Below are positions 50,401-62,326 of a DNA stretch of 64,000 bases, piece after piece. Source of the DNA: Paralichthys olivaceus (Eukaryota > Chordata > Actinopteri > Pleuronectiformes > Paralichthyidae); assembly GCF_024713975.1 (NCBI RefSeq), contig NC_091095.1, forward strand, positions 8,137,501 to 8,201,500, in the 5' to 3' direction. The translations under genes were made by a program, and so were the position numbers. Within the stretch, counting starts at the first letter, position 1; every line of letters begins with the position of its first letter. Below the pieces are notes generated by a model, which saw nothing but the letters and a program-made list of their open reading frames with translations, was not told the DNA's origin and searched no databases.

Positions 50401-51621
50401 GCGTTGCCTCGTTATGTACTCTGTCACTTAGATAATAGTGTGTTCTGTTAGTGTGGCGATAAAAAGCCTTTTAATCATAATTATATAACATTATTTGTAT
50501 GATACATTTCTAAACGAGGTTACAAGGGCTTCACAACATCCAAGGCAAAAAAAAAAAGAATGAATAAAAATAAAGGTATTCAATTTTAAGCAACATATAA
50601 CATATGTTAAGGCTGAGACGTTGGAATTTATAGAGAAAACCAACAGTTCCCACAATGAGCAGCACTTTGGTGATTGTAGGGAGAAAATAAGTCCCTCTAG
50701 CAGAACCAGACTCAGTGTGGGCGGCCATCTGCCTCGACCGGTTTGGGGTGAGAGGAGATATTCTTATTATACACAGCACATCATTACATATTATTATTGA
50801 AATAGTAGCAAAAATAATTGTTTGCAGTTCAATAGTTTCAGTGTGGTGACAGGATGGTGCTGTTTAAAATCTGATCATGACTCAGCAGGACCTGGTAATA
50901 AATTATTAATTTTCAAAATATTTAGTTTAATTTGTAGGAAATGAAGCTTACTCATCAAGCACCGGCTTTCAATAAATAAAATCAAAAAGACATCTTACAG
51001 ATCGTTTTAATGAACATTCCCAAAACATCAATGTCTTAAAAATATATGAATCTCTCTGTCACATAAGGCAGTCACCTTCAGTTGTGCACGGTATCTGCTA
51101 ACTCTCAGGCACAGTCAGAAAAAAGCAGTGTACGAATGAAACAGAGCATCGCACCGAGCACCGTCCTCGGAAGCTTGTCGCAGACACTCGATACATGAGA
51201 CCGGAATCACATCACAATGAAATACACTGACCCTCTGTGATGATTCAATTCAGCTTCGCCACAGCAAGCATGTTTGCCTCAGACACACCAGGTTGGAAGA
51301 CTCATGATGACTCAACATTGGTCACCTCCATGTAAATTAGTGAAGTCAAAAAATATCTTTGCATCTCAGCTATTTCCTGTGTTGTAAAATATCTGATAAA
51401 TAAAAAATGAGAGCTAACATCTATTTGCACTTTAAAATAGGTTCTTACAAAAGTCAAACCGACTTTAAATTTAAAATATATTGCTAGACTAATTCGTTGT
51501 GTTCAGTGGTGTGACAACAGCTCATGATAAGCTGTGCGATCAATTGCATAATATATTCTGAGTTTGGCAAAAGTTCATGTAGCTTGAACACTGTGCAGTA
51601 CTTTCACCCTTGCAGAAACAC
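50401..51621. other. short intergenic region, apba3 3' UTR
   Basis: AT-rich sequence between the abca7 promoter and the apba3 stop codon. The right part should hold the apba3 3' UTR. No further gene, repeat or motif was recognised. Confidence 0.5.
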
Positions 51622-54600
51622 TCAAATAAACACTGGCTGCTCCTGTCCCGTTAAAAGCCGATATGTTGAGGCAGGCATCGTCTTCAAGTGAATCTGTCCA
51701 GAGAAAAAAAGTCATGATTACAACTGTGAGAATATGTAATGATCACTTTTCAGATCCTCCCAACAAATTCAAGCATTTAATCACCTCTCCAACTGCATTC
51801 GTCAAGATCTGGATGATCTTTTCGTGCTGTGTGGCAACAACACTTTGTCCATTTATTTCAATGATGCGATGCCCGACACGAATGCCCCCTCTCTCTGCTA
51901 TACCGCCCCGCATCAGACTGCAGATCTGCAATGAGAAAATAGAGGGACATTTTTAATTCAAGATTTTATTTAAATATGTTTCAAAGCTGGGTTAAAAGAG
52001 CAGATGATCATGATCATTTTATAAAGTCATTGTCCCCAATATTCTTCAATCACAACATGATTTCCTAAAACAACACAAAATACTGAGAGAAAAAAAAAAG
52101 AATATTGACGTACAATGCCGTCCTCCACACTGAAGCCAAGCTGAAACTTGGGATCTGGTCTCTTGATGATCGCGATGGTAACAGGAGGGCAGTGGACGAT
52201 GCTGAGTTTCATGTACTTTTGGCTTTTAAGGTCCTGAGATGGAAGGAATATAAGAAAAAAAAAAGAACAAGAGGTTAAAAGGTAATTGGTCCAAGGGGAT
52301 AACATTACTTTCATTGTGTTGTCAGTGTTGTGTGACTTTGAGCCTCATTATTGGTAAACGTCCACTTTGATTACCTCTCAGTTAGTGCACCACAGCACCT
52401 TTAACATTTTAGCACTGTTGTTGATGTTCTTTTCTATGAGTAAAACATGATGGCAGACTCGATGTATTTGTAGTTTTTGTTGTTTTGTTTTAAAAAAGGC
52501 TTCTCATCACTTTGCAGAGCAAAACTATTGTGTTTTCTTTGACCCACTGTTAAAAGTGCAAAAATGTTCTACTTTTCAGCCCAGGAAAACAGCATCAAAT
52601 CAATACTGCATGGAAACATAGTGCCATCTAGTGTGCCTTTAGGATACTACCCGGGCAAGTTTATTTAAATGAACAGTTGAGGCAGTATCTCTGCAGTGCT
52701 ACAGAGAAATTCAGCCATTCCAGCATGAACTCAAACTACCACAACATTTATTATCATTGTTATTACTGTTGTTGTCATTTCAATGATAAGTCTGTGCCGA
52801 ATCTTCCCGTCTTACCCGGATGATGTTCTGGCAGGTGGTGATAGGCAGACCCACCATGCTGGTGCCATTGACGGACATGATGCGGTCCCCGATGCTGAGC
52901 TCACCGGAGCGCTCAGCTGCACCTCCGTGAAGTAGGTTGGCCACCACCACAGTGGGCAGGATTGAGCCCCAGCCTGACTCCACCACTGCTACTCCCAGGA
53001 GCTCTCCAGCAGCCTTCGTGATGATCACCTGAACCACACACAGAAATCTGGGTAACCGATGACTCCCTTAGAATTATCTTATAATCTATTTTGTTATTCA
53101 CAAAAAACATATATAACAAATTTGAGGAAAGAAAACTACAACTCACAGGGATTTTCTTAAAAGTATGCTTTCAAATTCTCAAAACTTTGTTTTAATGGTC
53201 ACCTTTAACTATTAATGACACACGACAGGTGTGTATGAATGAGAAACTGAAACCGCTACAACACAGACGTAAATGATGTGAAACGGATAAAAGCTGCTTA
53301 CATCTCTGAGGTTCTGAGAGTCAGAGAAGTGGGCCAGGTCTCCGTTGTAGAGCTCCTGACTCTCCAGGTAGTCACTGTACTCGCCTGGCCTCAGGTCACT
53401 GGCTTTGATGCCGTTGGTATGCAGGAACTGCTGATAGGCCACTCCGAACGCCTGACCAATAGCCTGGGCTATAGTCTGAGCCTGAATGGAGAAACACAAG
53501 GAGAGAAAAGAGGTTTCAACACTGTCATGGCCTTGTCATCTGTAAAGACATGTTTGCATCTGGATGGCCGGTTTCTGAAGGCTTGTTTAAATAAATATAT
53601 CACCTCCTAGTTTGATATAAACACATTAAAACGAATGAGCTCATTAGTACAACACTAAAAAAAAACAAATGTCACACCTTAAATCATGCATTTGAAAAAG
53701 TGACCTTCTTTTCCATAAATGGTGATACATTTTTTATACTGTTTCAACATAGTTATTTTGTATATTTGCTAATTAATTTAGCCTCACCCACTGTGAAATG
53801 TATTTCTAAATAAAAGGTTTCATGTGAAATCGGTTAAGCTGGGAAAACCTAGCTGAAGAGGCAGGAGCTTCAGGGCCTTTAGTGTCCCATAGCTGATTAA
53901 ATTTCTAAAAGAAACTCGTCCTCGTCCCGTTCAGTCTTGCCAACTGTGGGAAACTGGGATGACAGCCAGACCTTTTTTACATTCAGGAGATCTTGCTGGC
54001 TGTCCGGCGGAAGGAAACCAGGCCAAGCTGAAACTGTTGTCTAGCAGAAAGCAACACATTTGATCTGATATATACACACAATTGTGTGGAGCAAGACAAA
54101 CTTTAACAATTTCAGTTGTTTGCTTAATGTTTGTAGATGTTATGGATGTAATAAGTCAAATAAAAGTTTATAAAAGAAATGTTATGTTGTAACACTTTTT
54201 AAAACGACTGACTCACATCCTCAGAGGAGAAGACATGACAGATCATCAGGCACTTCTTCTGAGAACCAGAGGAGGACGATGGAGAGGAGGAGTTGGAGGG
54301 AGGGTCAGCATCCTGTCCTTTACGTTTCCTTCGTGCCATGAGGACCACGATGTCACCGATGTCGGCAATGTAAGAGATCATCTGCAGAGCGTGATCCATC
54401 ATTGCTTCCTGACAGAAAGAGGTAACGAGGGGTTAATACAGTTAGAAAAAGAAATGAAAGGAAGGCCTGGTTTTCTACTTCAACCTGTTGTGACTTGAAA
54501 TAGAAAATGAATTACAAAGAACATGACCCTGCCTTTATTTAAAGTTTTTGTCAGTCAGTTAATCACTGCCTGTTGCTGCACATACTTCCAAAACTCCTCA

Positions 54601-57172
54601 AGGTAACAGGAGACACTAAACAGAAACAACAAGCTGCTATAACGGACATTGAAATGTTAGAGTGTGAAAAAGGAAAATCTGATTATTGATTATGATTTCA
54701 TGAATTTTAAGCTGTCGTTGTTTAACAAGTTGCAGTAAAATGAATTGCCAAAAGGATTTCTACTTACAGATGTAAAAATAAAACAATTATGAGAGTTTTT
54801 TTTTCTTTTGAATGCAACTGTGTTTAAAATCATAAGAATATCATTTGTAATCAGTAACTGAAACCAAGAAACTCACTGTGTTGCAGTGGGGCACAACCAT
54901 GCAAAGGAGGGAACTGACAGTAAATTACCCACTTCTGCTCTCCTGACAATTCAACCGCACATTAGAGGAAAAAATAGACTCTACTATTACTGCAACATTA
55001 CTGCAGAGCTCTCATATTAAATCACCATCCAGTTCTATATTAAGGATTCCTGCTGCGAGAGCTCAGTGTGGATTTGAAGATTTAGAGGCGTACTGCTGCC
55101 TTAGAAAATGTAAGTACAGTAATGTATGAATTTGAAAAGGACATCAAACTCTGAATCTAATCAATCAATCAATCGTGGCCTTGGAAAAATCTTTCATCAA
55201 ATGAAATTCCACTGATACATCATCAGATTTTGTTAGCTAAAGGCCCAGGGAAGCTACCACTACAAATGGTATCATAACTAATATTAATACTTTATAATGC
55301 TAACTTCCACTCTAGACATTTGAATAGAGAGCAATTGTGTAATAGTGCTTTGAAAAAAAGGTGCTGATAAAAGTTAGCAAACTAGAGGAAAGGAGGATAA
55401 CCAAAAAACTGCAAGGTAAAAATGTTTAGACAATGTTAGTTCGGAGGGGAACAGAACATACAGTACAGTACAGTACCTGTGTGTCAGCAGTGAGCACTTT
55501 GATTCGCTGTGTGGATATGAACAAATCCACTTCCGTCATAGGCTGAGACTCACCCTCTGGAGCCTGAAAGAAACAAGTCGAGTCAAAGGATCTTTATCAG
55601 GGCTGGGCATCAGCTCAATCTCCGAAGAACTGTTTGGTTTCTGTTATAGTAGATATGAGTATATGAAAACACCCCAAACAAGTTTGCCTAAGAAAAATCT
55701 TGTGCTTCCATTTCAATTGATAAGCCGATATTTTTGTCATCACTCCTGCAGGACTTTACCTTTATTCGGTCCACAGCCTCCTGAGCCTGAGTCATACGAG
55801 CATTGGTAGATGGGTTCTTCTCCGATTTGATCTGAGTGGAGCCCAGATACTTGGCCCCAAATATCACCCCATCCAACAGGTCTTCAGGATCACAAGGACC
55901 CGGCACTAAAACATAAAACAGCATTGGTTATAAAATTACTTATTGTAGTATTGATGAAAGAAGTATAGTGACGTGATTTACCATCTTTGTATGCTGGACG
56001 ATCGTCAGCACTCTGCTGTGACAGCAAAGAGGAAAATGAAGGATTTATATCAATACATTAGCTGATCAAATGAAATTTAGAAGATCATTATTGTGATATT
56101 GTGTCTTATTCTGACGTTTACAGTCCTTTTAACTTATTATACTATTTTCAACTTGACCTACCTGTTCACTCTCCACAGCAGCTTCTTCATCTGGAGGCTC
56201 CTCACCCAGCTTCATCCACACTGGTTCAGGATACTCTTCGTCAGGCAGAGAGGAGAGGGAGTCATCCCTGTGCCGCTGATGTTGCCCATTCCTATAATGC
56301 CCCCAGAACCTCTGCGCATCGCCCTGACTGTAGGAAACTGACACCACTGCGTCCACCTCTCCTCTGTGGGGCATAGAGGTAGGATGTGGTGTCGCACTGA
56401 TCTCTGTGCACTGCAGCAGCCCAAGCAGGTCTCTGTGGTGGCTTTCAGAGAACAGCAACCCAGTGGTTTCAGTGCTGTTATCTGCTATTAGGGAGGAAGC
56501 ACAGGCTTCCTCTTGCTCAGACATGCTGGAGTAGTGATGGGGAGATGGTGTTGGATGATCAGGATGAGGCTCTTCCCCCATCAGTTGGAGCTGGCTGAGC
56601 AGGGAGTGGATGCGGCTGTGGTCTTCATCAGCTGATGTTCTGTTCGGAACCTCCTCTTCTGAGACAATATCTTCCTTGTTCCTGCATGTTGCCCTCTCCT
56701 CGTCCTCCCCAACACCATCTAAGTCCTCCTGCCTCACCTCTTCTTCCTCATCAATTGCCACATCCTCTTCTTCTGCTTCCACCTCAGTATTCTGCGCTGG
56801 TTCTGAATTATTTTGCACCAGTTCCTGCTGGTTTATGTCAAGCTGAGCCACTGTGTCACTCATGTCCGATGGTAGTAATACTGGCTCCTCTGGACTGACC
56901 TTGTCTAAGCTGTCAACAGGAGGAGGGAAGCTTGGGTCATCCAGGTCATCTGCCGAGCCCGCCTCACTGGAGGAGTCAGACCTCCAATCTAATGGAGGAG
57001 GCTCAATCATGTTGTAGGCGTCCAGATCCTCCACCTCTGAGCCTGGCAGAGCTGCCACAGTCCGTCTAATGACCTCAACCCCGGAGGCTTCATTAACAGG
57101 GACAGAGTCAGACCACTGGGTGTCTGAGGGTGCAGAGTGGGACTGACCAGCAGGGCAGACATCTGTGTCCAT
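51622..57172 (-). CDS. apba3: amyloid-beta precursor-binding family A member 3 (X11-gamma/Mint3)
   Basis: Adaptor that binds the NPTY-type tail of APP through a PTB domain and membrane or signalling partners through two PDZ domains, acting mainly at the Golgi. Coding exons: 57172-56162, 56015-55982, 55905-55760, 55563-55477, 54408-54217, 53481-53302, 53028-52816, 52233-52114, 51925-51785, 51693-51622; phases join to 731 residues and a TGA. The first 337 residues are acidic and low in order, with [10 protein letters not shown] as in mammalian APBA3. The PTB domain (about 350-545) contains [18 protein letters not shown] and [21 protein letters not shown]1 starts near 560 ([18 protein letters not shown]) and PDZ2 near 650 ([30 protein letters not shown]). 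The tail ends [14 protein letters not shown]. The [12 protein letters not shown] and C-terminal wording favour APBA3 over APBA1/2. It is longer than human APBA3 (575 aa), entirely N-terminally. Confidence 0.92.
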
Positions 57173-57459
57173 TCTGTAAGTAAGTCTGTCAGAAGCAAAA
57201 ATCAGCATTACAGACTTAATAGACAGAGATGCACCTCTGTCTGAACTACAATCAGTCAACCTCTTTGTCCTCGTTGCACCATGACAATCAAGATAGAAGC
57301 AGCAACCTTAAGATCAAAGTACATGGACATCATGTACAATGTGTGTCACTGTGAAACACCATGATTCATGTCCCATTCACCTGTGAAAGATATGTGTATT
57401 ACATATAATTATATTTTCATTACATGCACAATATTAATCAACTGCCTTAGGAATAATCA

Positions 57460-57520
57460 ATCAATCTTTGTTTACATTGCACCTTTCAAATGAAATTCAA
57501 AGTACTTTGCAGGTTATTGA
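57460..57520. repeat. dispersed teleost repeat fragment
   Basis: TTGCACCTTTCAAATGAAAT followed by CAAAGTACTTTGCA resembles the abundant fish motif in which an ATAGCACTTTTCAAA-type stretch precedes CAAAGTGCTT. It lies in apba3 intron 1. Confidence 0.4.
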
Positions 57521-58036
57521 CCAAATATAGGATGGGAGACTAATGCAATACATAGCAAGGCAATCAATGATAACTTAAAATAAAAGAAATGTAGGATGAT
57601 CATATATAATAATTGGCACAAATTCATTTGTTTACAATAGGAAAAAAAAGGCAAGTACACTTAAGACAACAAAAACAAACAAATAAAGACCTAAAGACAA
57701 ACTAAGCCATACAAATGAAAATAGCAGATCATTTCTCAGTGGTTGGATTGTTGCACAGTAACAGTAAATATAAACTTGACACTGATGAATATAAATAAAG
57801 TGCTCGAGTGATGAAACATTTAATAACTGCACCATCAGCAGCAGCATTCTAGCAGATATGAAAACCCACAGTTAATGGGAACTGGCTCAGGACGTGGCTA
57901 ACGGAGGCTAGCTAGTCCAAGGAGCCGGAGGCTAACTACTTAGCTAATTAGCCCAGCGGCATGCTAACGAGGAACACGTTAAAAACACGGGAATACACAT
58001 AAAGCCCAGTTCAAAGTTGAGGAGAGCAGCTCTGAC

Positions 58037-58420
58037 CTGGTGCTGCGGGTCTGTCTCGGTTCCGTTGTGCCCAAACACTGGCTCCTGACGCCGCCAGGAC
58101 CGATCAGTCGACGTGGTTGGAGTTTCGAGCCTTTTCCCAAACTGCGGCTGTGTTTCGTTCGTCATGCTAACGACAGCAGCGCCGGTGAATGTGCGGAGCT
58201 CACATCCTCCACAGAGACACTCGGTCTCGATCACACCGGGCTCGAGTGAAACGCAGTTTTCCTGAAGATGATGAAGATGAAGATGTTGTTGTTGTTGTTA
58301 AACTCAGTTTCTGGACTGCAACCGTGCTGCGTTCACGTGCTCCAGTCCGCCTCTCCGTGCCCACCGCCGCTCTGAACGCCTACATGCGATTTTAAAGCAC
58401 TTTCCCCACAACCTGTTAAC
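58037..58420 (-). promoter_or_regulatory. apba3: apba3 first exon and promoter region
   Basis: CpG-rich DNA with a minus-strand donor CACCAG followed by GTCAGAGC at 58037. The exon contains an ATG at 58165-58163 whose frame stays open to the donor (43 codons) but is out of frame with the main start at 57172 whichever of two acceptors (57185 or 57173) is used. I therefore treat it as an upstream ORF. GAAGATGAT and GTTGTTGTT low-complexity runs lie at about 58,261-58,300. Confidence 0.5.
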
Positions 58421-59661
58421 TTTACCATGAACGCTGCTGTGTTGCAAAATCTGAATTAATACGGATAAAAAACAGATTTCATCTGAATTGTCTTTACGAG
58501 GTTTAATATTTGCGCTCGATGGTGCAATGCTTGATATGTCCGTGAACACTTGAAGGCAACAATTCCACGTCACGCTGGACCTTCCAGTCCTGATCAATCA
58601 ATCAATCACTTCACGAACACATTCATACGTCATGTCATCGTACATTATTCTACATCGTCTCAAACTCTGTGAAGAAATACATCTTTAAAAATTATTTGAA
58701 ATGCTCCATCCGACATTGCAGTACATTAAAAACAATATCAGTTTTATACTACAGCAACTGATTTGAGAGGACAGAAAATACAAGAGTTTAATCAAAAAGT
58801 TTCATTATTTTACATGATCTACAATCATTTTATACTTTACACAGATACACTTATCTTCTGTTCCATTTGAGCAGCAACACAGACTGTTTCCACACAATAG
58901 ACCATCATTGTTGCATAAGGCATACGAACCCTGTTTCCAAAATCTCACATTTTGATTCCTCAATTACAAAGAGATACACAGTCACATCAACATCATTTCC
59001 ATTTGAAAGATTTTAACAGTCCAGTCATCACAATCATAATAAGGTATAACATGTCCATATACAGATATATGGAGTGTTTGAGGCAACAATTTATCAGCCT
59101 CACGTCATTATATTTCTCTTAAAATCTGAACACAGCCATAATATCGCCTGCTTCAACAGTGCCCTTCTAAGTTGATTGACTGAGCAGGTGAAGGTTCAGT
59201 GACATGTTGTGTCTCATCTGCATTGAAATCAAATCAACTTCTGACCTTCCAGGAACATGATGTGTTCGCAGAAAGAAAAACAAGGACTCAAAGTTTAATG
59301 AGTCCTCTGCTCCTCAGACAAACGAGTTCCAGCCAAAGTAGATGTATTTAGAAAATGAGGCTACCCTAAAGCAGTGCTGGAGGGCAATAAGAGACAATAT
59401 GTGATAAATACAAGAATGATTTTCCTCTAAAACTGCATTCGACTAACCAAGTCATTAAGATTTCTTCACACATTCTGCATGTGAAGAAACATGTTCTAAA
59501 TAAATGTCACATTTGTGTGATTGAAGTTATAGGTCCAAATAATTTTTAATTTCACATGTTGCGGATCTGCTACACATCCTTTCATTCACTGTACGTCATT
59601 CGCTCAGTGCTGATCTCAGCCTCTCATCTTTTCCTCACTGTGAGGTGAAGACAATGTCCGG
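58421..59661. other. intergenic region, pex11g 3' UTR
   Basis: AT-rich, without exon chains. The right part should contain the pex11g 3' UTR. Nothing else was recognised. Confidence 0.5.
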
Positions 59662-62326
59662 TCAGTCGCCAGCGCTCGTATGGATCAAACCAATCAGAGA
59701 TGAGATGGTGCCCATCAGACCCACCAACCAGTTGGGGAATCGACCAGCCCAGAGGAAGCCAGGCGGCATCCAGTGAATGGCGTTACTGAGGTCAGCCATT
59801 TTGCTGAGGATGGAGAGAACCTCCCCTCGCATCTGTTTGTGGAGCTGAGCGTGACTACAGGGAAAAAGACAAACATATTATTTTCGTTGGTAGAAAGTCT
59901 CAGAGAAATACAGGCCAACATTATGTTAACTGCAAAGTGAATATTTGTTATTAACTGCAGGAACAGCACCTGCTGTCAGCTGCGTCTCTCCCACTTCTGT
60001 TCAGCTTCTTCTTCAGCAGCAGAAGAAGTCGAGTGGACCTGAAAAACAAAAGACTCAGACTCAAAGTTTTTTATGATTCATATTTGAGCAATAAAAGTTG
60101 GAAACAATGTGAGTTACAAAGTGATTCACTTTAAGCCTAAAAACTGCTCTCAGTGTTTGTGAGATTAAGTTAAAAAAAACAAACTCTGCTGTAGTTTTTG
60201 TAGAAGTACAGAAGAGTGAGAGCTAAATGTTTAAAATAGATCAATATTTGATATATTTGGGCCGATTATTAGATTAGATAATACATCCTTAAAATTGTTG
60301 TATGAATAAGAACATGTCATATATTTTAAAATGTTCTTAAAATACATGAAATATCATTAGCATATAATTATAGACCATAAACTGAAACATATGTATTTAA
60401 ACTGTGTTTTTTAAATACAGATAAATAAATACAAAGAATAGAGTGTGAGAATAAAGAATAAATTTAACTCACTATATTCTTTCATTTTATATTTATTTTT
60501 ACTTCTGAATAATCCCACAGCCCTTTGTGTACCACATGTCATTGCTGGGAATCCATACATTTACATCCTGTCTGATGTTGGTGGACAGGCGACCTCACCT
60601 GAGTATTCCCAGCAGCAGTGAGGTTCCCCACAGCACTGTGCTGAACAGCCACCATTTGTCAGAGTTCACTTTCATGAGCTCAGCGTTGCCGGCCCACGCG
60701 ATGTGTTCACAGGGGTAATAGAGCTGATCGGCCACATTGTTCAGCACAGAAATCCAACGTACCCCTGAGTCCTCCTCCTTTGGGAGACACACAAAATATG
60801 TTGATGCTGGATCTCAAAGGGTAAAACAGTAACACAGCAAAACTGTATATTTATGGGTTTTTTGATGGATGAAACAATGTAAGACGTTAAGAGGGGAGAG
60901 TCCAAAAGTTCAGGAACAAGCTGGATTTATCCTTTAAAAGCTATTTATGCACAACAGGTAAAAGGTTTCGGGGCACCTCAGTGTTTCCAACAGTTTTAAG
61001 ACGATTTAAGTCATCCATCCAAGCCTTATGAAGAATGACGAAACGTGAGCGGAGAAAGAGGACGGGGCAGCAGAGTGTAGATGAGTGACTCACCTCTGCT
61101 CCAAACCCATAGCTGTGAGAGTAAGCCAGCATGGAGAGATCATCAAACAGCCTCAGCACCGTCCTGCACTGACTCAGCTGAGCAGAAAACAGAAGCAGGC
61201 TTTTCCCGAGCCGCTGGAACGAGACGTCGGTTTCAGCCTTACGGGAGAGAACTCCTCCAACGAGCTGGGAGCCATAACAGACCGTCCTGATCTGAAGAGA
61301 CAACAGAGAGAGAACACCAGCAGGAACTTACTGTATGTTTAGAGACAGGAGTGTTTCTGAAAGAGGAGGAGCGATTCATTTATTACGTGTTTGACAAAGA
61401 ATTTATCTCTTTTTTTTTGGATCTGTCATCAAGCTCATAGTTTTCCCCGGAGGTTTGGTCCTTATTTTGAAAATCCATGCTCCTTACATATATTTTTTAT
61501 TGGTTAGAGTTCAGAAATGTGACCGTGGAGGCGAGTTAGAAACTTTTTTGACTGTTGTTCTCCTCTCTGACGTTTTCTTTTCAAAATTAACATGGCATCC
61601 AATGGAGAGGTGAGACCGGAAAACTTTTTTCAAAAAAAAGATAGAGCCAAAAGTATAGGTCCGAGAGATGTCATAGTGACATGTGTGCAAATAAAACTCT
61701 ATTTTATTTTGACGTGAAATCATGTCTGTCAACCTCCATCTGTGGCTTTGAGAGTAGTTTGAACACACCAACAGTAGGTGAAAAACTGTTTTTACCGCAC
61801 TCTTGTTCTTTTGGGCGAGAGACCTCGAGACCCACTCGTCGTTTTGCATAATGAATAGCTTATCATACAGTCAATGAGTATTACCAGTAAAAAATTATGT
61901 AAACATTCACAAAGAAAAATGAAAAAGTCCTAATTTTACGAGAGAGTCTACTATTTATATTTCGGTACCAGAGATTCCCTCTCTAGAAACTTTATATAGG
62001 TATAAATCTAGGTTTAGGCACAGAGTCGAGTATTTATAAATGTAAGGATCTGTAAGTATTTGGTAAGTAATGGTCTTGTTATGATTATGATGATAAGCAT
62101 TAGAGGAAACTCGACCTTTTACCTCCAGTAAACACTGCACCCCTGCTGAAGCTACTCTCACACCCACAGTATAATATACCTCTAAGTTATATTCCAGCCT
62201 CATGCAGCCGCACAGTAGATGACAGCAGAGGATTGTGTTTGCAGCCATGAGTCCACTGATACTCACAACTTTATCTCTCCCTCTGTAGGACTCCAGCAGG
62301 CGGACCAGAGCCTCCACACTCTGCAT
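59662..62326 (-). CDS. pex11g: peroxisomal membrane protein 11C (PEX11 gamma)
   Basis: Peroxisomal membrane protein of the PEX11 family, which shapes, elongates and helps divide peroxisomes. Five coding exons (62326-62267, 61291-61094, 60777-60599, 60038-59970, 59854-59662) have GT-AG borders and phases joining to 232 residues plus TGA (human protein about 241). The ATG at 62326 opens MQSVEALVRLLESYRGRDKV, matching the family N-terminus LxxxLESYRGRD; an upstream frame without ATG was not used. Landmarks are CYGSQLVGGVL, LSQCRTVLRLFDDLSML, NNVADQLYYPCEHIAWAG, WWLFSTVLWGTSLLLGILR (probable membrane segment), a basic KKKLNR loop, ADLSNAIHWMPPGFLWAGRF and the C-terminal hydrophobic PNWLVGLMGTISSLIGLI. 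In humans it maps to 19p13.2, in line with its neighbours here. Confidence 0.94.

Noticed and set aside
55456..55480. CAGTA repeat at the apba3 donor at 55477 as multiple competing donors
   Set aside because: GTACTG units recur in the intron, but only the first follows a CAG exon end in the correct phase, and the rest would add in-frame pentamers of no clear sense.
56610..56898. Plus-strand Ser/Pro-rich frames at 56.6-56.9 kb
   Set aside because: Antisense shadow of the acidic apba3 exon.
51622..57172. Calling the adaptor APBA1 or APBA2
   Set aside because: The PTB-PDZ core fits all X11 members, but the QPMTEVDLF and [13 protein letters not shown] wording, the DLLGLLQ motif in the N-terminus and the gene neighbourhood fit APBA3 best.
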